A program made the position numbers and the translations under genes. A stretch of DNA of 64,000 nucleotides, from the NCBI GenBank assembly GCA_964023275.1, contig OZ029927.1, forward strand, positions 10,351,720-10,415,719, given 5' to 3'. Below the pieces are notes generated by a model. It did no database searches and was not told the origin of the DNA. It worked only from the letters and a program-made list of their open reading frames with translations. This stretch comes from Norana najaformis (Eukaryota; Annelida; Clitellata; Crassiclitellata; Hormogastridae). Shown here piece by piece: positions 41,026-53,400 of this stretch. Each line of letters opens with the position of its first letter. Within the stretch, counting starts at the first letter, position 1.

Positions 41026-41297
41026 ATGAACGTGGAGCTAAACTATTCTATCGGTAATGAGTTCGAAAGTATGCGTTTAACCAATGTTTACTTTTATCGG
41101 GATCTGTTAAACAGCCATATTTCAGGGCCTTCCTGGGCTGTTAAAAGGCGCAACATAAATGTTCAGCTACCTGCATACATTACAATAAGACAACGGAGCA
41201 ACAGTATGTAAAATCCACCTGTGTTTTTCAGACTATCCAGTGGGCCTTCGGTGGGGCATAAAAGCCATATATGCACCCAGTCAGTTTAGCAAATTGT

Positions 41298-41873
41298 TCT
41301 AATGTACGTATGTATGTATGTATGTATTCATATAGGTATGTATGTATGTATCTATGTATGTATGTATGTCTGCATGTATATACGTATGTATGTATGTATG
41401 TACGTATGTATGTATGTATGTACGTATGTATGTATGTATGTCTGCATGTATGTATATATGTATGTATCTTGTATGCATGTATGTTTGTTTGTTTGTTTGT
41501 ATGTATTTGTGTATTTATGTATGTATCTTTGTATGTATTTATGTATGTATGAATGTAGCTATGTGTGTATGCATATACATGCACGTATGTACGCATGTAT
41601 GTACGTATTTAGGTATGTATGTATGCATATATGTATGTATGTATGCGTTTATGTATATGTGCATGCATGTACGTACGTATTTATGTATGTATGTATAATA
41701 TGTGTATATATGTATGTACGCATGTGTGTATGTATGTATGTACGCATGTGTGTATGTATGTGTGTATATATGTGTGTATGTATGTATGTATGTATGTATG
41801 TATGTATGTATGTATGTATGTATGTATGTATGTATGTATGTATGTATGTATGTATGTATGTATGTATTTTTGT
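41298..41873 (+). repeat. ATGT tetranucleotide array
   Basis: About 575 bp, becoming perfect TATG at 41778-41866. It explains the 208-codon Met/Tyr/Val/Cys frame and its antisense partners. Confidence 0.95.
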
Positions 41874-42506
41874 GAACATTAGCACATTTGAACACGGCTG
41901 TCTCATGAATCTAAATATAGGCGCCTGAAGATAGGAAGAGAAAATTAACTTAAGCCGATTGTAATGACGTTCTGGCTCCGTGCTAAGAGATATATTGCAT
42001 AGCGGCATGGATGCCTTCTTTCTGGTTCTGTGGCTCACTGCCTACTTCTCTATCTTCCTGCATGTCCCTCTGCCTCTTCGTTTTCCTGTCTGCTTCCCTC
42101 TCTCCCTTCGTGGTCGTGCTTACCCTGCTATGGCGAGCTGAGGCAGTTGTCTCGTGGATCGTTGGTGCATGCGAGCTGTTTCAGCCATCGGGATGAGTAA
42201 CTTTCTGAGCGCCTGCATCATCCTATACACCTGCTTCAGCAGCCGATGCACGGATCGTCTGCATTTATACGTTTTCGCTTTATCGATGATGATGATGGCG
42301 ACGATGATGACGTCGGAGATGACCTTTTCACTTCCGGCTAAGTTGCGTTTTCGCGCAGCCATTCATCGCGCATGCGTCTTGCCCTAGAAATTGCTGGGCC
42401 ATGCATGCAGTCGCCGCGTAAGTCAAACGACGAATTTCTGAGCAACAGTACAATTTCAACGAGGTAGGAACAAAGTTACCCTTTACTGGTGGGTGTATAT
42501 GACTAC

Positions 42507-42508
<2 letters not shown>

Positions 42509-42601
<93 letters not shown>

Positions 42602-42602
42602 T
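42509..42602 (+). repeat. ATT microsatellite
   Basis: About 31 perfect ATT units on the left side of the family C hairpin. Confidence 0.95.
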
Positions 42603-42683
42603 TCAATATTATTATATTGTATTATTATTACATTATTTTACCCAATTATCATCATCATTATAATTATTATTATCACTGACATT

Positions 42684-42880
42684 TGTTAATTAGTAACTGC
42701 TATCGCCCCGGTGTCTAATGCACAAGGCATCAACCAATGGCGTTCCAAATCCAAGCCGCAATCAGGATAATATCCAATAGACCTTCTGGATATTATCCTG
42801 ATTGCGGTTGGGTTTTGGAACACCATCGATGGATGCCTTGTGCATTAGACATGGGTGCGATAGAAGTTACTAATTAATAA
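42684..42880. repeat. head-to-head pair of family C repeats forming a hairpin
   Basis: Two copies of an approximately 90-bp unit (GTGTCTAATGCACAAGGCAT and its complement) in inverted orientation around a 12-bp spacer. The centre has a perfect 13-bp stem CAGGATAATATCC/GGATATTATCCTG. Each outer end runs into ATT- or AAT-type microsatellite, as expected for SINE tails pointing outward. Related single copies lie at about 26411-26500, 32260-32345, 57265-57350 and 60120-60200. Confidence 0.7.
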
Positions 42881-42991
42881 TATGTAATGTATAATAATAG
42901 TAATTAGACTTGACTAGACTCAATTGGATTAGATTGGAATACAAAGGAATAAGGTTCTATAATATACGTATGTATGTATGTATGTACGTAT

Positions 42992-43138
<147 letters not shown>

Positions 43139-43529
43139 ATTTACTTTTTTTCCCACTTACCTTGTTTAAGCCACCACCCCCTCAACATTTTCATCGCATG
43201 GCTCCATAAACGACTTGATCGAAGGATTTTCTTATCAAAGCAAATGCCCTGTGACATCTGGAAGGGTGAAGATTGTGTAGGAGGGTGGAAAATCGGATTA
43301 ACTGGCCCCCCCAATGACTGAGGCAAATCTGCGATAGTTCTCCTCGCTGTCGTCACGATTCCTTATTATTCTTGTAACAATCAGTAAATGCATACATGCA
43401 GTGGGTGAATAGGATTGTGCGCTATATAAATGCAACACTGGCCTAATTTGCTTCAGCTAATTACTTTTATAATTAACGGGCGCCTCTTCTGTGTAAACCG
43501 TTTTCATTGTGCGCCTCTGCGTGTTTCTG

Positions 43530-43790
43530 TGTGTATGTATGTATGTATGTATGTATGTATTTATGTATGTATGTATGTATGTATGTATGTCTATGTATGT
43601 AATATATGTATGTATATATACATCTATGTATACATGTATGTGTATCTATGTATGCATGCATGTACGCATGTATATATATGTATGTATGTATATATGTATA
43701 TGTATGTATGTATGTAGGCCTATGTACCATGTATACGTATGTATGTATGTGTGTACGTATGTATGTATTTATGTATGCGTATGAATGTGT
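43530..43790 (+). repeat. GTAT tetranucleotide array
   Basis: Degenerate ATGTATGT/ATATGTAT tract. Confidence 0.9.
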
Positions 43791-44004
43791 TTATGCATGC
43801 ATCAATACACTTCATATAGCGCCTTTTAAGTACTCTTTAAAGCTCTATCCCTTCGTACAGTATCATGTATAGATATTATGTTATATCGTGCGGCAACGGT
43901 TGTTCGATGGCAAAGCGTGCAAAACCGGTTTCAGATGCTCGTACCTTTGGAAGTTGATTCTGTTGACCGACATATATACTGACTAACAGCCAGACAACCA
44001 GAGA

Positions 44005-44095
44005 CAGAAAAGACAGACAGGTAGGCAGAGAAACAGTACGTACGAAGACAGACAGACACAGACAGACAGACAGACAGACAGACTGACAGACTGCT
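44005..44095 (+). repeat. AGAC microsatellite
   Basis: GACAGACAGACA runs. Confidence 0.85.
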
Positions 44096-46120
44096 CGACG
44101 TGAGACGCAGGTAACATCTTCTATGATACAGCCTTAGGTCTGATTAAACTGAGGGCAGAGGGTCGAAAGTGAAATGACAATTGCACCGAGTGTGATAAGG
44201 TTCGGTTGGTTAGGGTTAGGTTTCAGTATCGTGCACATCAAGACAAAAGTGTTGCTCGTGATACAGCACGTGATTTTTGTTCGTTAATTAGAACGCGGTG
44301 ATAGAATGCGCCGTGTTTGCATGGCCATTGTTGTCTCTGAGAATTATAAAAAAACATTTTAAAAGCACCTAGATAACCTTTAACCTGGAACACTATAGAT
44401 GTCCGGTTACCAGGTTGGCCGCTGTCAATGCGTCTTGTTCGTTTTGATAGATTAGTTCGTCATATGTGGCATTCGCTCGACAATTCTCGCATATTGGGAC
44501 TTCTACCGTATCCGAATCAACGTTTCGGATTTTGTGCGCTTTTGAACGGTTTTTGGTCGCATATCACCAAACCCGACCGCCATTTTGAGCAGGTAGACTG
44601 GTTCCAATTTTGACAGTGTGAATCCCCGACATACTTGTGTTGTATATGACCTGGAAACCTCGGATTTTGTGATGCAAGGGTGAGGCTGAGTCTTTGAAGT
44701 GATGTTGACTGTCAACCATCGAGAGTCTACGACCAATCAGCCGGCTACTGACGAATGCCTGTCCTGCAAAAGCCTTGTAGCCCGAGCAATATCCGAGCGC
44801 TGCGTCGTCTACCATCTGCGATAGGGTGCCAGTCGGTGGACGTGATCGTGTGCTAAGGACTTCATTCGAAAGTCGTCATTTTTTACCCACAATGCAGCTG
44901 TCTGTCATAGATGGCACTCGAATGGTTTAGCCTAATGTGTACACCCGCCCCCGCTTGTGATGATTTCTCCAGGTATCTGGGCTTTATTTACTTACCGACG
45001 AACTTTCTGCTCTCAATGAACTTTGACAACATTTAGGAGGAGCGCCCTATGCGAGGCATTTGTTTATTTGCATACATTCTTACATATATACAAACCACGT
45101 GATTGCTATTCAGTTTGTATGCTTGAACAACTCGGTTTCTTAACTTGTTTGCTTTTCTCATCCCAATAAGTACGCCACGCAGTGCGATTGTCTCCTGTTC
45201 AATGGTCCGGGTGATTTGTTTTTATTGGGCTACAATGTCGTGTTTGGTATCGTCGCCATGGTGACGCCAACGTCTCCACTTGGTCTAATCGCGTGTCGAG
45301 TTGATGGCGCTAGAACAGCGACAGGTGCGTTCACCCTTCGCGCCCTCACATCCAGGAAGTGGCAGCCATGGGGGCTGGAGACTCCAGCGATGAAGATGCT
45401 GCCCGAGTTTCCCATTTTGCATTTAGACACATCATCTGCACACTTAAATGTATTTATTTCATTTATTTCTATTTTACTGGTTAGTACAGAGACTGACCAC
45501 GATCGACCGAGCACACATCCGACCGACGGATAGACTGACCGACAGCGATGATCGAACATATGACAGATCGAACCGATGACATATGGAACTAATGACAGAT
45601 CGAACCAATGACAGATCGAACTAATGACAGATCGAACCAATGACAGATCGAACCAATGAACGTAATCGATACCGACCAAAAACTGGAGAAGCTTCTTAAA
45701 GTTCTTGGTGGGTGTGGAATGCGTCCCGGCAAGACTTTTGATTTAGTATGGTCTGGAAATGACCAGCGCAGCGATGTGTACTAGAGGATTCGTTGCTTCT
45801 GGCCAAACGGTGCATCTGACTCGCACTTCCGGTTGAACTCTGAACTCCAGAACTGACGGCTGAAAGATTCAGGAAAGACATGAAAACTCAGTTGTTCTTG
45901 TCACCAGATTAAACCAAGCTAGACCTGCTATACCATTTGAATTAGTTACATTGCAAGGGTTCAAAACTCCTCCGGGACGGTCACTGTGTAGGGACCTTGA
46001 GGAAGTCCTTCACTCACAATTGCTCGGCGCCATCGATTGATGCCTAGTCATTAGATAGTGGCGCATAATAAATGCAGAAATAATGCACTGTTAAAATCCT
46101 ATTCTTCTTATTATTATTGT
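44096..46120. other. intergenic, possible unrecognised exon
   Basis: No family-level match. Contains a 16-bp minisatellite AATGACAGATCGAACC at about 45547-45662, a family B copy, and a minus-strand exon-like frame at 45350-45415 described in the findings. Confidence 0.35.
45958..46080 (-). mobile_element. interspersed repeat, family B, copy 2
   Basis: Reverse copy: GTCCTTCACTCACAATTGCT, then GCGCCATCGATTGATGCC and TAATAAATGCAGAAATAATG. Confidence 0.55.
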
Positions 46121-46597
46121 AGTAAATATACTACTACTACTACTACTACCATACCTACTATTACTGCCACTTCTACTGCTATCACTACTACTACCACTAC
46201 CACTACCACTACTAGTACTTGTAGTAGTAGTAGTTGTTGTAGTAATAATAATAATAATAGCAATAATAGCAATTATAATAATTCTATGTGAAAGTATGGT
46301 TCTTCTTTTCAGCCAGTAACTGATTTGTGACGTGTAATCATGATCTACACTCGCATTGGTCTTGAACTGACGATAGAACAGGGATTTAAATCAACCGTGA
46401 AATATGTTCAATCAACCGTCAGATACATTCATAAAAAAGTCCTCTATCTGTTGGACGTAACCTGTAACGGTAAGTTTTTTCAAAATGTGTGAGGTAATGT
46501 CATGTACGAGTGCTGTGTAGAGTTTATGTGATGTTATATGATTTACAGATTTCTTACTCTTTGTGTTTCATACCCTTGTAGAAGCCTTCATAGAAAA

Positions 46598-46599
46598 AT

Positions 46600-46696
<97 letters not shown>

Positions 46697-46699
46697 GAC

Positions 46700-46732
<33 letters not shown>

Positions 46733-46752
46733 GACAGACAGACAGACAGACA
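46598..46752 (+). repeat. CAGA tetranucleotide microsatellite
   Basis: About 150 bp of GACAGACA with a few GAGACA interruptions. Confidence 0.95.
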
Positions 46753-47215
46753 CGGAAACTGGAGGAAGAGAGCTGAAAAGATAGGCGGAGAAAAACCATT
46801 TCCTTTTGGTTTTTTGCCTTATCTAAAATCACAATTACAAATTGCTCACCACTTTTGGTCCTGATTGGATACGGTACAAGATTTCTTTGGTAGCAGTCAG
46901 CTTCGGCGAATGCTTCACATAGCAAATGGATCAGCTATCCGACACACCTACACTTCAGATCCAATTAAGACGAGGTTAATTAGTTCATCATTAAATTGAC
47001 TTTTTTCTTCCACCATTCTTTCCTTTGTCGTACCTACTGACCGCAACAGATGTTCAACCTAAACTGATCATATATCTATTGTGTGTGTGTGTGTGTGGTG
47101 TGTGTGTGTGTGAAAACACGCCCCTGATCGCATAGTCGTCATATTTGATCAAATGTTTGAGAGACCAATCAGATACTGACCACCTTTCATTATCCTCTCT
47201 GTTTCTTTCCTTTAC

Positions 47216-47310
47216 ACACAACACACACACACACACACTCTCTCTCTCTTACTTTCTTTCTCTCTTTCTCTCTTTCTTTCTTACATTCTCTCTCTCTTTC
47301 TGTCTGTCTT
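47216..47310 (+). repeat. CA/CT/TTTC compound tract
   Basis: ACACAC followed by CTCTCT and CTTTCTTTC. Confidence 0.85.
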
Positions 47311-47720
47311 TCTCTCTCGCTTATATGTATACATGTATAGCATATACTTATGTAGTTTGTATGGAATTATACAGCCTGTGTGCATGTGTATATCATTTAT
47401 CATGTGTATGCCATTTCTTTGTGCATATAATGTAGAGAGGCCAAAGAATGAGCAACTGTCGATTTCATTGCCCGTATAGTGTACATATATTTAGGTGCAT
47501 GTACCCAATCTGTGCCGGTCTGTGAATGTGTATCGGAATGTCCATATGTCCAATTGACTGACCATTTGACTGACCAGACTTCTGTTGAGGCAAATGAATG
47601 TCCAGCGCGTAACTGAGGCGACAGTCGACGATCCGACAGAAAAATGTTGTATTGTATGACGAGTGTATAATGCGTCGGACATTTCGCGTCGTATGTGACC
47701 TTTGAACGTCTCACGTACCC

Positions 47721-47871
<151 letters not shown>

Positions 47872-48131
47872 CGTCTATATTTATTAATATGTCAGACCGC
47901 GAGATGATAATTCGCATTTTGGAGTTGTTTATTGGGTTCGATTACGGGAGTATGTTGTGTCGTGAACTGCTGAAATTCAATTCGTTTGACAAGTGTTGTA
48001 CAGTAACTGTGTTGTACCGAAAGAGGTTGATGTAATTAGAAGATTCGCTCTGGTCGGTTCAACTTTCTGGAATAGGTTGCCAAGCAACATGTGACTTGAG
48101 CACCTTGGTATTCTTGATACATTATTGTTAT

Positions 48132-48275
48132 TATTTCTGCATTATTAAGCGCCATTGTGGACTGACTAAGCATCAATCGATGGCATTTAGCGATTGTGAG
48201 TGAAGGGCTTGCTCAAAGTCCCTACACAGTATGCGTCTCAAGGGAAGCTAGAATCTGTATTTTCCCGTAATCCCT
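48132..48275 (+). mobile_element. interspersed repeat, family B, copy 3
   Basis: Contains AAGCATCAATCGATGGCA and GATTGTGAGTGAAGGGCTTG. An ATAC-type microsatellite follows directly. Confidence 0.6.
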
Positions 48276-48277
48276 TA

Positions 48278-48495
48278 ATCTACATACATAAATGTATAAA
48301 TGCATGCATACATAAATCCATGCCTGCATACATACATACATACAAACGTAAGTACCTGCGTACATATGCAAGCATACATATATACCTACGTATATACGTA
48401 TCTGCGTACCTAAGTATACATACATATATACATACGTACATCTGTACGTACATACAAACACAAATATGCAAGTACAAACATACATATATATTCAT
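48278..48495 (+). repeat. ATAC-type tetranucleotide tract
   Basis: Degenerate CATACATA; begins at the 3' end of a family B copy. Confidence 0.85.
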
Positions 48496-48589
48496 GCTGT
48501 AATGTGAACGCTGTCGTAGAATATCATGCATTAATATTTAAGCACGAATTACGTAGAGTAATAATATCTACAAAATTTCTGTAGGTATT

Positions 48590-48735
48590 AGGTCTCTGCC
48601 TGACTTTTGGATCTTGACCTGGAACCGAACCCCTTTTGCCTATCGATTTGGTTTTGTCTGAGCGCCCATGAATAGCTGGTCCCCGTGACGTGGCTTTCGT
48701 TGGGCGGTGAAGAAATCTCAAGATTACGAATACGA
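48590..48735 (+). mobile_element. interspersed repeat, family A, copy 3
   Basis: Contains GGATCTTGACCTGGAACCGA and GAAGAAATCTCAAGATTACG with a GATTACG-type tail. Confidence 0.65.
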
Positions 48736-48871
48736 TCTGTGGTCTTCGATGACTGGGTTTATATGTATCCTATAAGCCAGTGCAGTTTCTATTCGCTTTT
48801 CCATTTGTCGTCTGGGAAATCTTGGAGTTCCGCTCGAAGTTCTGCAATTCCGTGGTTCAACGCCAATTTGT

Positions 48872-48960
48872 ATAACTGTTATAACTCCTTTGAATAACTG
48901 TTATAACTCCTTTGAATAACTGTTATAACTCCTTTGAATAACTGTTATAACTCCTTTGAA
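48872..48960 (+). repeat. 22-bp tandem repeat, 4 copies
   Basis: Unit ATAACTGTTATAACTCCTTT + GA, four nearly identical copies. Each unit contains TAACTGTTA, itself close to palindromic. Confidence 0.9.
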
Positions 48961-49779
48961 CCGTGATTTCCGTGAATCGGGTCGCATGTGCACTTTTAAA
49001 GAAATTATTAAGTAATATTAATCATTGAGCTTTCTCGTTTTGTTTGCTATTTCGTTTATGATTTCCGGTAAATGTGAATTACATTGTCTCATAAAATATA
49101 TCGATATGTGCAGAAATAATACAAAAGCACGCGTTGATTATTATCCGGTGTCTTTCAGATGGCATGTCCGATCGTTTTCGTACTTACTTTATTTCATTTC
49201 ATTTCATTTATTGCTGTACAGAAAAACAACAGCATAAAATATATTACATAAACAATTCATGTGGGATATAAAAGGCAGACCCAGAAAGAGCCGTATTCCG
49301 CTTATTTGGGATGCCTAAGTCACATAGAATGCTATTTTAAATGACAAATAATCAACTTAATAGGCCTATAGTCCAACTGGACTTGAGCAAACAGAACTTT
49401 GTAATAAAATCAAAAACACTTTGCAAGTTTAATAGAGTTTCCACATTTATGCTCTAGTTGTTTGTTGCATTTGCAATTTACCCCATTTCGAACACCACGC
49501 AACGTAACCGTCTGTCTGTGTATCGTAGTCTTAATCGCGAGGTGTCTACAGAGCCCCCAAAAGCTACGTCGCTGGAACAGGGTTATTAACAGCTATTCAC
49601 GCGCTTAAACTGCCTGACCTTCATTTGAATTTTAACCCGGAAGCAAAGCCTGCTTTACCGATTCTGTTTACGAAAAAACGCCTTTGACTCAGCTTTGTTT
49701 TTGGGATCTGGGAAATTGCGTCGTTTACGATTATGATTACTCTTGTCATTTTGAAAATGCATATTTTTGTTTGCTTTTT

Positions 49780-50200
49780 ATCGGTTGTACTTTCGAGTTT
49801 TAAATGAAATCTCGTTAACATCCTGTGCTTTTAAGTTTTTAGTAAAATCACTTTCACTTTTATCTCTTCTACTTCCAGGTTTTCAGGAAAATTTCCTTTA
49901 TCTCGTATACTTTCAAGTGTCAATGAAATCATTTTTTCTGTTATGCTTTTAAATTTTCAATTTAACCTTCTTTATCTTCTACACTTTCAAGTTTGTAATG
50001 ATATCATATCATCTCTTTTGCTCTCAGTTTTCAATAAGAGCTCCTTAATTTCCTATACTTTTAAGATTTCAATAAAATCTTCTTTATCTCCTACACTTTC
50101 AAGTTTGTAGTGTTATCATTTTATCTCTTTTGCTATCAGGTTTTCAGTAAAAACTCCTTAATTTCCTATACGTTCAAGTTTTCAATGAAATCGCGTCCTT
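49780..50200 (+). repeat. degenerate ~36-bp minisatellite
   Basis: About a dozen diverged copies built on TTTATCTCCTACACTTTCAA + GTTTTCAATGAAATC. It ends about 50 bp before the first recognised EGF-ligand exon and may provide pyrimidine tract. Confidence 0.75.
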
Positions 50201-50247
50201 GATACGTTTTCGGTGTGTTTTCTGAATCTAAATCTGCAATGTCTCAG

Positions 50248-50488
50248 ATGAGTGTGGCCGTTGGTGCGCCGTCGACTGCCCGTCCCGTTCTCCCGAATCC
50301 GTTCCAACCCGATATCCGGAACCGGAAATGGAAAACGCCGCAGTCCAGCTGCTTCCTATCGAGAAGACGGGAGCGCCGACTCACCGAAAGGCATGCTGGG
50401 ACATGGAAGAGGAGGAGACGCAGTGTCTCAACGGTGGCTCTTGTTTCGCCATCGAACTGCACAATGGAATGCGACGATCTGGATGCAG
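50248..50488 (+). CDS. EGF-ligand exon a (cysteines 1-4)
   Basis: Acceptor CTGCAATGTCTCAG, donor GTTCGA. The frame starts DECGRWCAVDCPSRSPESVP, has a proline/acid-rich stretch, then RKACWDMEEEETQCLNGGSC and FAIELHNGMRRSGC. It ends two bases into a codon. Three extra cysteines lie near its start. The overlapping frame that begins at 50215 is a shadow. A degenerate AT-rich minisatellite lies just upstream. Confidence 0.85.
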
Positions 50489-53400
50489 GTTCGATCTTCC
50501 ATCAAGATAATAGCGCGATTGATGAGCGATTGAAATGAGATGTTCATACAGACTGATATGGATACATTTCTAAAGCGCCACTTGCACCTATAGTGACATT
50601 TGCATCTATAGTGACATTTGCATCTACAGTGACACTTGGACCTACAGTGACACTTGCACCTAAAGTGACATTTGCACCTACAGTGACACTTGCGCCTATA
50701 GTGACATTTGCACCTATAGTGACATTTGCACTTTTAGTGACATCTGCACCTATAGTGACACTTGCACCTATAATGACACGAATTCATTTTTAGGGTAAAT
50801 GGGAACTGCCGTCATAGCGAACGTGTAATGGGATCAATGCAATGTCATTCAAACCAATATTTGTATAGCGCCTTTGTCAGGTTATCTAAAAGCGCCATAC
50901 AAATATTCAGAGACGTATACACACACATACATACATACAGACACACATGCATACATATATACATGCACACGTACAGACATACAGTGCTTTTTCTTACGGA
51001 ACGCTCCGGAACGGCTTTCAGGCACCTTTTTTCGGCTAATAAAAAATAATTTAGTTTTTAATAAAAGAACTGTGTTACTGTTATTTTAATTATGTAATAT
51101 AATGTAACTTACTTTAATTCAATTTCAGTGTTTACAACTTTACATTATTTTTAGTGTTTATTGATTAATAAACATAATGAAATTTTAGCAGAAAATTCCA
51201 TAACTGTTCAGTTTCGGAACCTTTTGTTCTAGAAAAAAGCACTGCATACATATATGTTACATACATACATACACTCCAATTTTTTTACGTCACCGGTTTC
51301 CATACGACGCGTAAGTTTCCAGGCACTGTTAACTTGCAAATCGTTCATTTGATTTTAAACAAATTCTATGATAGGCTAGAGAGATTTTAAAATATATCTT
51401 CATTGCTGATAGTCTGGCCTGTAGTTAATTCAATTTATTAAGAATTAATTAGTATAATTATGCTAATAACTTTTAATTTCCCGGATGGTTGATCTGTTGA
51501 CGTATTTGGTTCTGCAGCTGTGGTCCGCGTTGGACGGGTGAGAGATGCGAAATGAGATACATCGACCCAAGCCTATGTAAGATGATCTTCATATCGCTTC
51601 ATTTCTTCATATCGCTTCATTTCTTCATATCGCTTTATTTCTTCGTATCGCTTCATTTCTTCATATCGCTTCATTTCTTCATATCGCTTCATTTCTTCAT
51701 ATCGCTTCATTTCTTCATATCGCTTCATTTCTTCATATCGCTTCATTTCTTCACACGTGTTCATATCTATTCATTTCTTCATATCTTCATACCCTTCATT
51801 TCTTCATATCTGTTCATATCTCTTCATTTCTTTATGTCTGTTTATATCTTAATTTCACTTCATATCTTTATGTCTTCTCAGTTTCTCTGATCATATTACC
51901 AAGCTCTCCGCTCTTGCAGAGAAAGACTTAGAAGTTTTTTTTTGCTAAACTAGCGCCCTCGAGAGAACTCATCTCAAGAATGAGTACAGACAAACAGGCC
52001 GACAGACAGACAGACATAAACAGATACAAAGACAGATACACAGGCAGACAGACAGACATAGACAGATACACAGACAGACAAACAACAGACAGACAGATAT
52101 TGTCGAATTCGAGTGAACTTAGCGAGTCGGAAGAGAACCTGTAGGGTATAATTGATTAGTCGAGTCCTTAGGAAAAGTAACGAGTTCCAGGAAAATTACT
52201 GTTTTAATGGGTATGGAAATTCAAGCGAAGCCCAAGCAATTCCTCGAATTAATTCACCTCGGAACTAAGTCGACATAAACAACATCTGACTTTTGATTCG
52301 TTTAGCGATGATCACAAGCTCTTCGCATACGAGTCACGTGGTCGGTGCTTTGCGCACGCGCAGAGGAGGGGTAATAAGGGCACGGAAGGTCACGAACCCC
52401 TGCGGGCTCAAGATGGCGCTTTGTCCTGCTTTGTCAGCCGCCGACAGTCGACTGAATTTTCAGTCGGCAGCTGATTGCATCATTGCGCGTAAGTCGTTGC
52501 TACGTAACGGTGGTGATGGTAAGGGAATGCTTCTATACAAAAGCTGATTGGCTGTGGTGGTGGCAGTAATCAAACGAACCGTTGCTTAGCAACGATCGCA
52601 CATGCATATACAATGTATGTACCTGACATATATGTTGGGCTGTATATTTAATTCATATAAGTGCAAATTGACTAGACAGGCAGATTACATAGGTCTGGAC
52701 AGGAAGTATGGGGTGATTTGTCTCAACCAAACATGTTTTTCGCTGATTCCCTTCCCTCCTCCACAGAATCTAACTTAAATAATTTCCTCAACTAACCCTA
52801 TTTGATTTCACTTGTGTTCGGTAATGCCGACCCGTTCCGAACGTGGAGGGACACACCTTTGCCCTTCTCTGTAGTCAGTGGGAGGAGGCTGTCCAAATCT
52901 TCCACGAAAATTTTCTCATTCCAACCTCTTTTCCCCTTTTTCTTCTTCCTTTGGGGTTTTAAACGTGAAATTTTTGACGAGTTGTTTCAGCAAGACTTCG
53001 GCAAACATGAAATTTTTGATGAGCTCTTTCCGCAAGATTTCTGCAAACTTTTGAGACTATATACATACAGATACATAAAGGCTAAAATGCGTGTACCACC
53101 GGAAATTGGTTAAAAGCCAAGAACTTCAGGTCGATCTAACGATCGGAAAGAACCAGTATATACAAAACATTGAATACTTCACCCGCTATAAAGACCATAC
53201 CCTCAACACCAAGGCCGAGACCAAAGGCGCAAGACCAAGACCAAAGGCTCAAAACCAAGACCAAGACCTGCTCAAAATCAAGACAAAGACCAAGACCGGA
53301 GTATCAAAACAAGGACAGAGGCCGCCACATTCTAGGCCAATACCAAGACCGATTGTTTTTGGTCACGAGATAGTCTCGAGACCAAGATCGCGGTCTATCA

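Noticed and set aside
41228..42038. Long Met/Tyr/Val/Cys and Thr/Tyr/Ile/His frames.
   Set aside because: Translated ATGT tetranucleotide repeat; the same holds near 37.2, 43.5, 46.6, 47.7 and 55.6 kb.
42007..42130. ATG followed by a hydrophobic stretch (MDAFFLVLWLTAYFSIFL), a possible signal peptide for the EGF ligand.
   Set aside because: The stretch is CTG/TTC-rich low-complexity DNA, and no good phase-1 donor follows.
45230..45679. 149-codon minus-strand frame taken as a whole.
   Set aside because: Its first half is the 16-bp minisatellite in translation; only the short piece 45350-45415 has exon-like features.
49025..49072. Hydrophobic frame LVLFAISFMIS followed by a GTAAAT donor in the phase the EGF-ligand exon needs.
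   Set aside because: No in-frame ATG before the hydrophobic run and no convincing acceptor. It cannot be promoted without transcript data.
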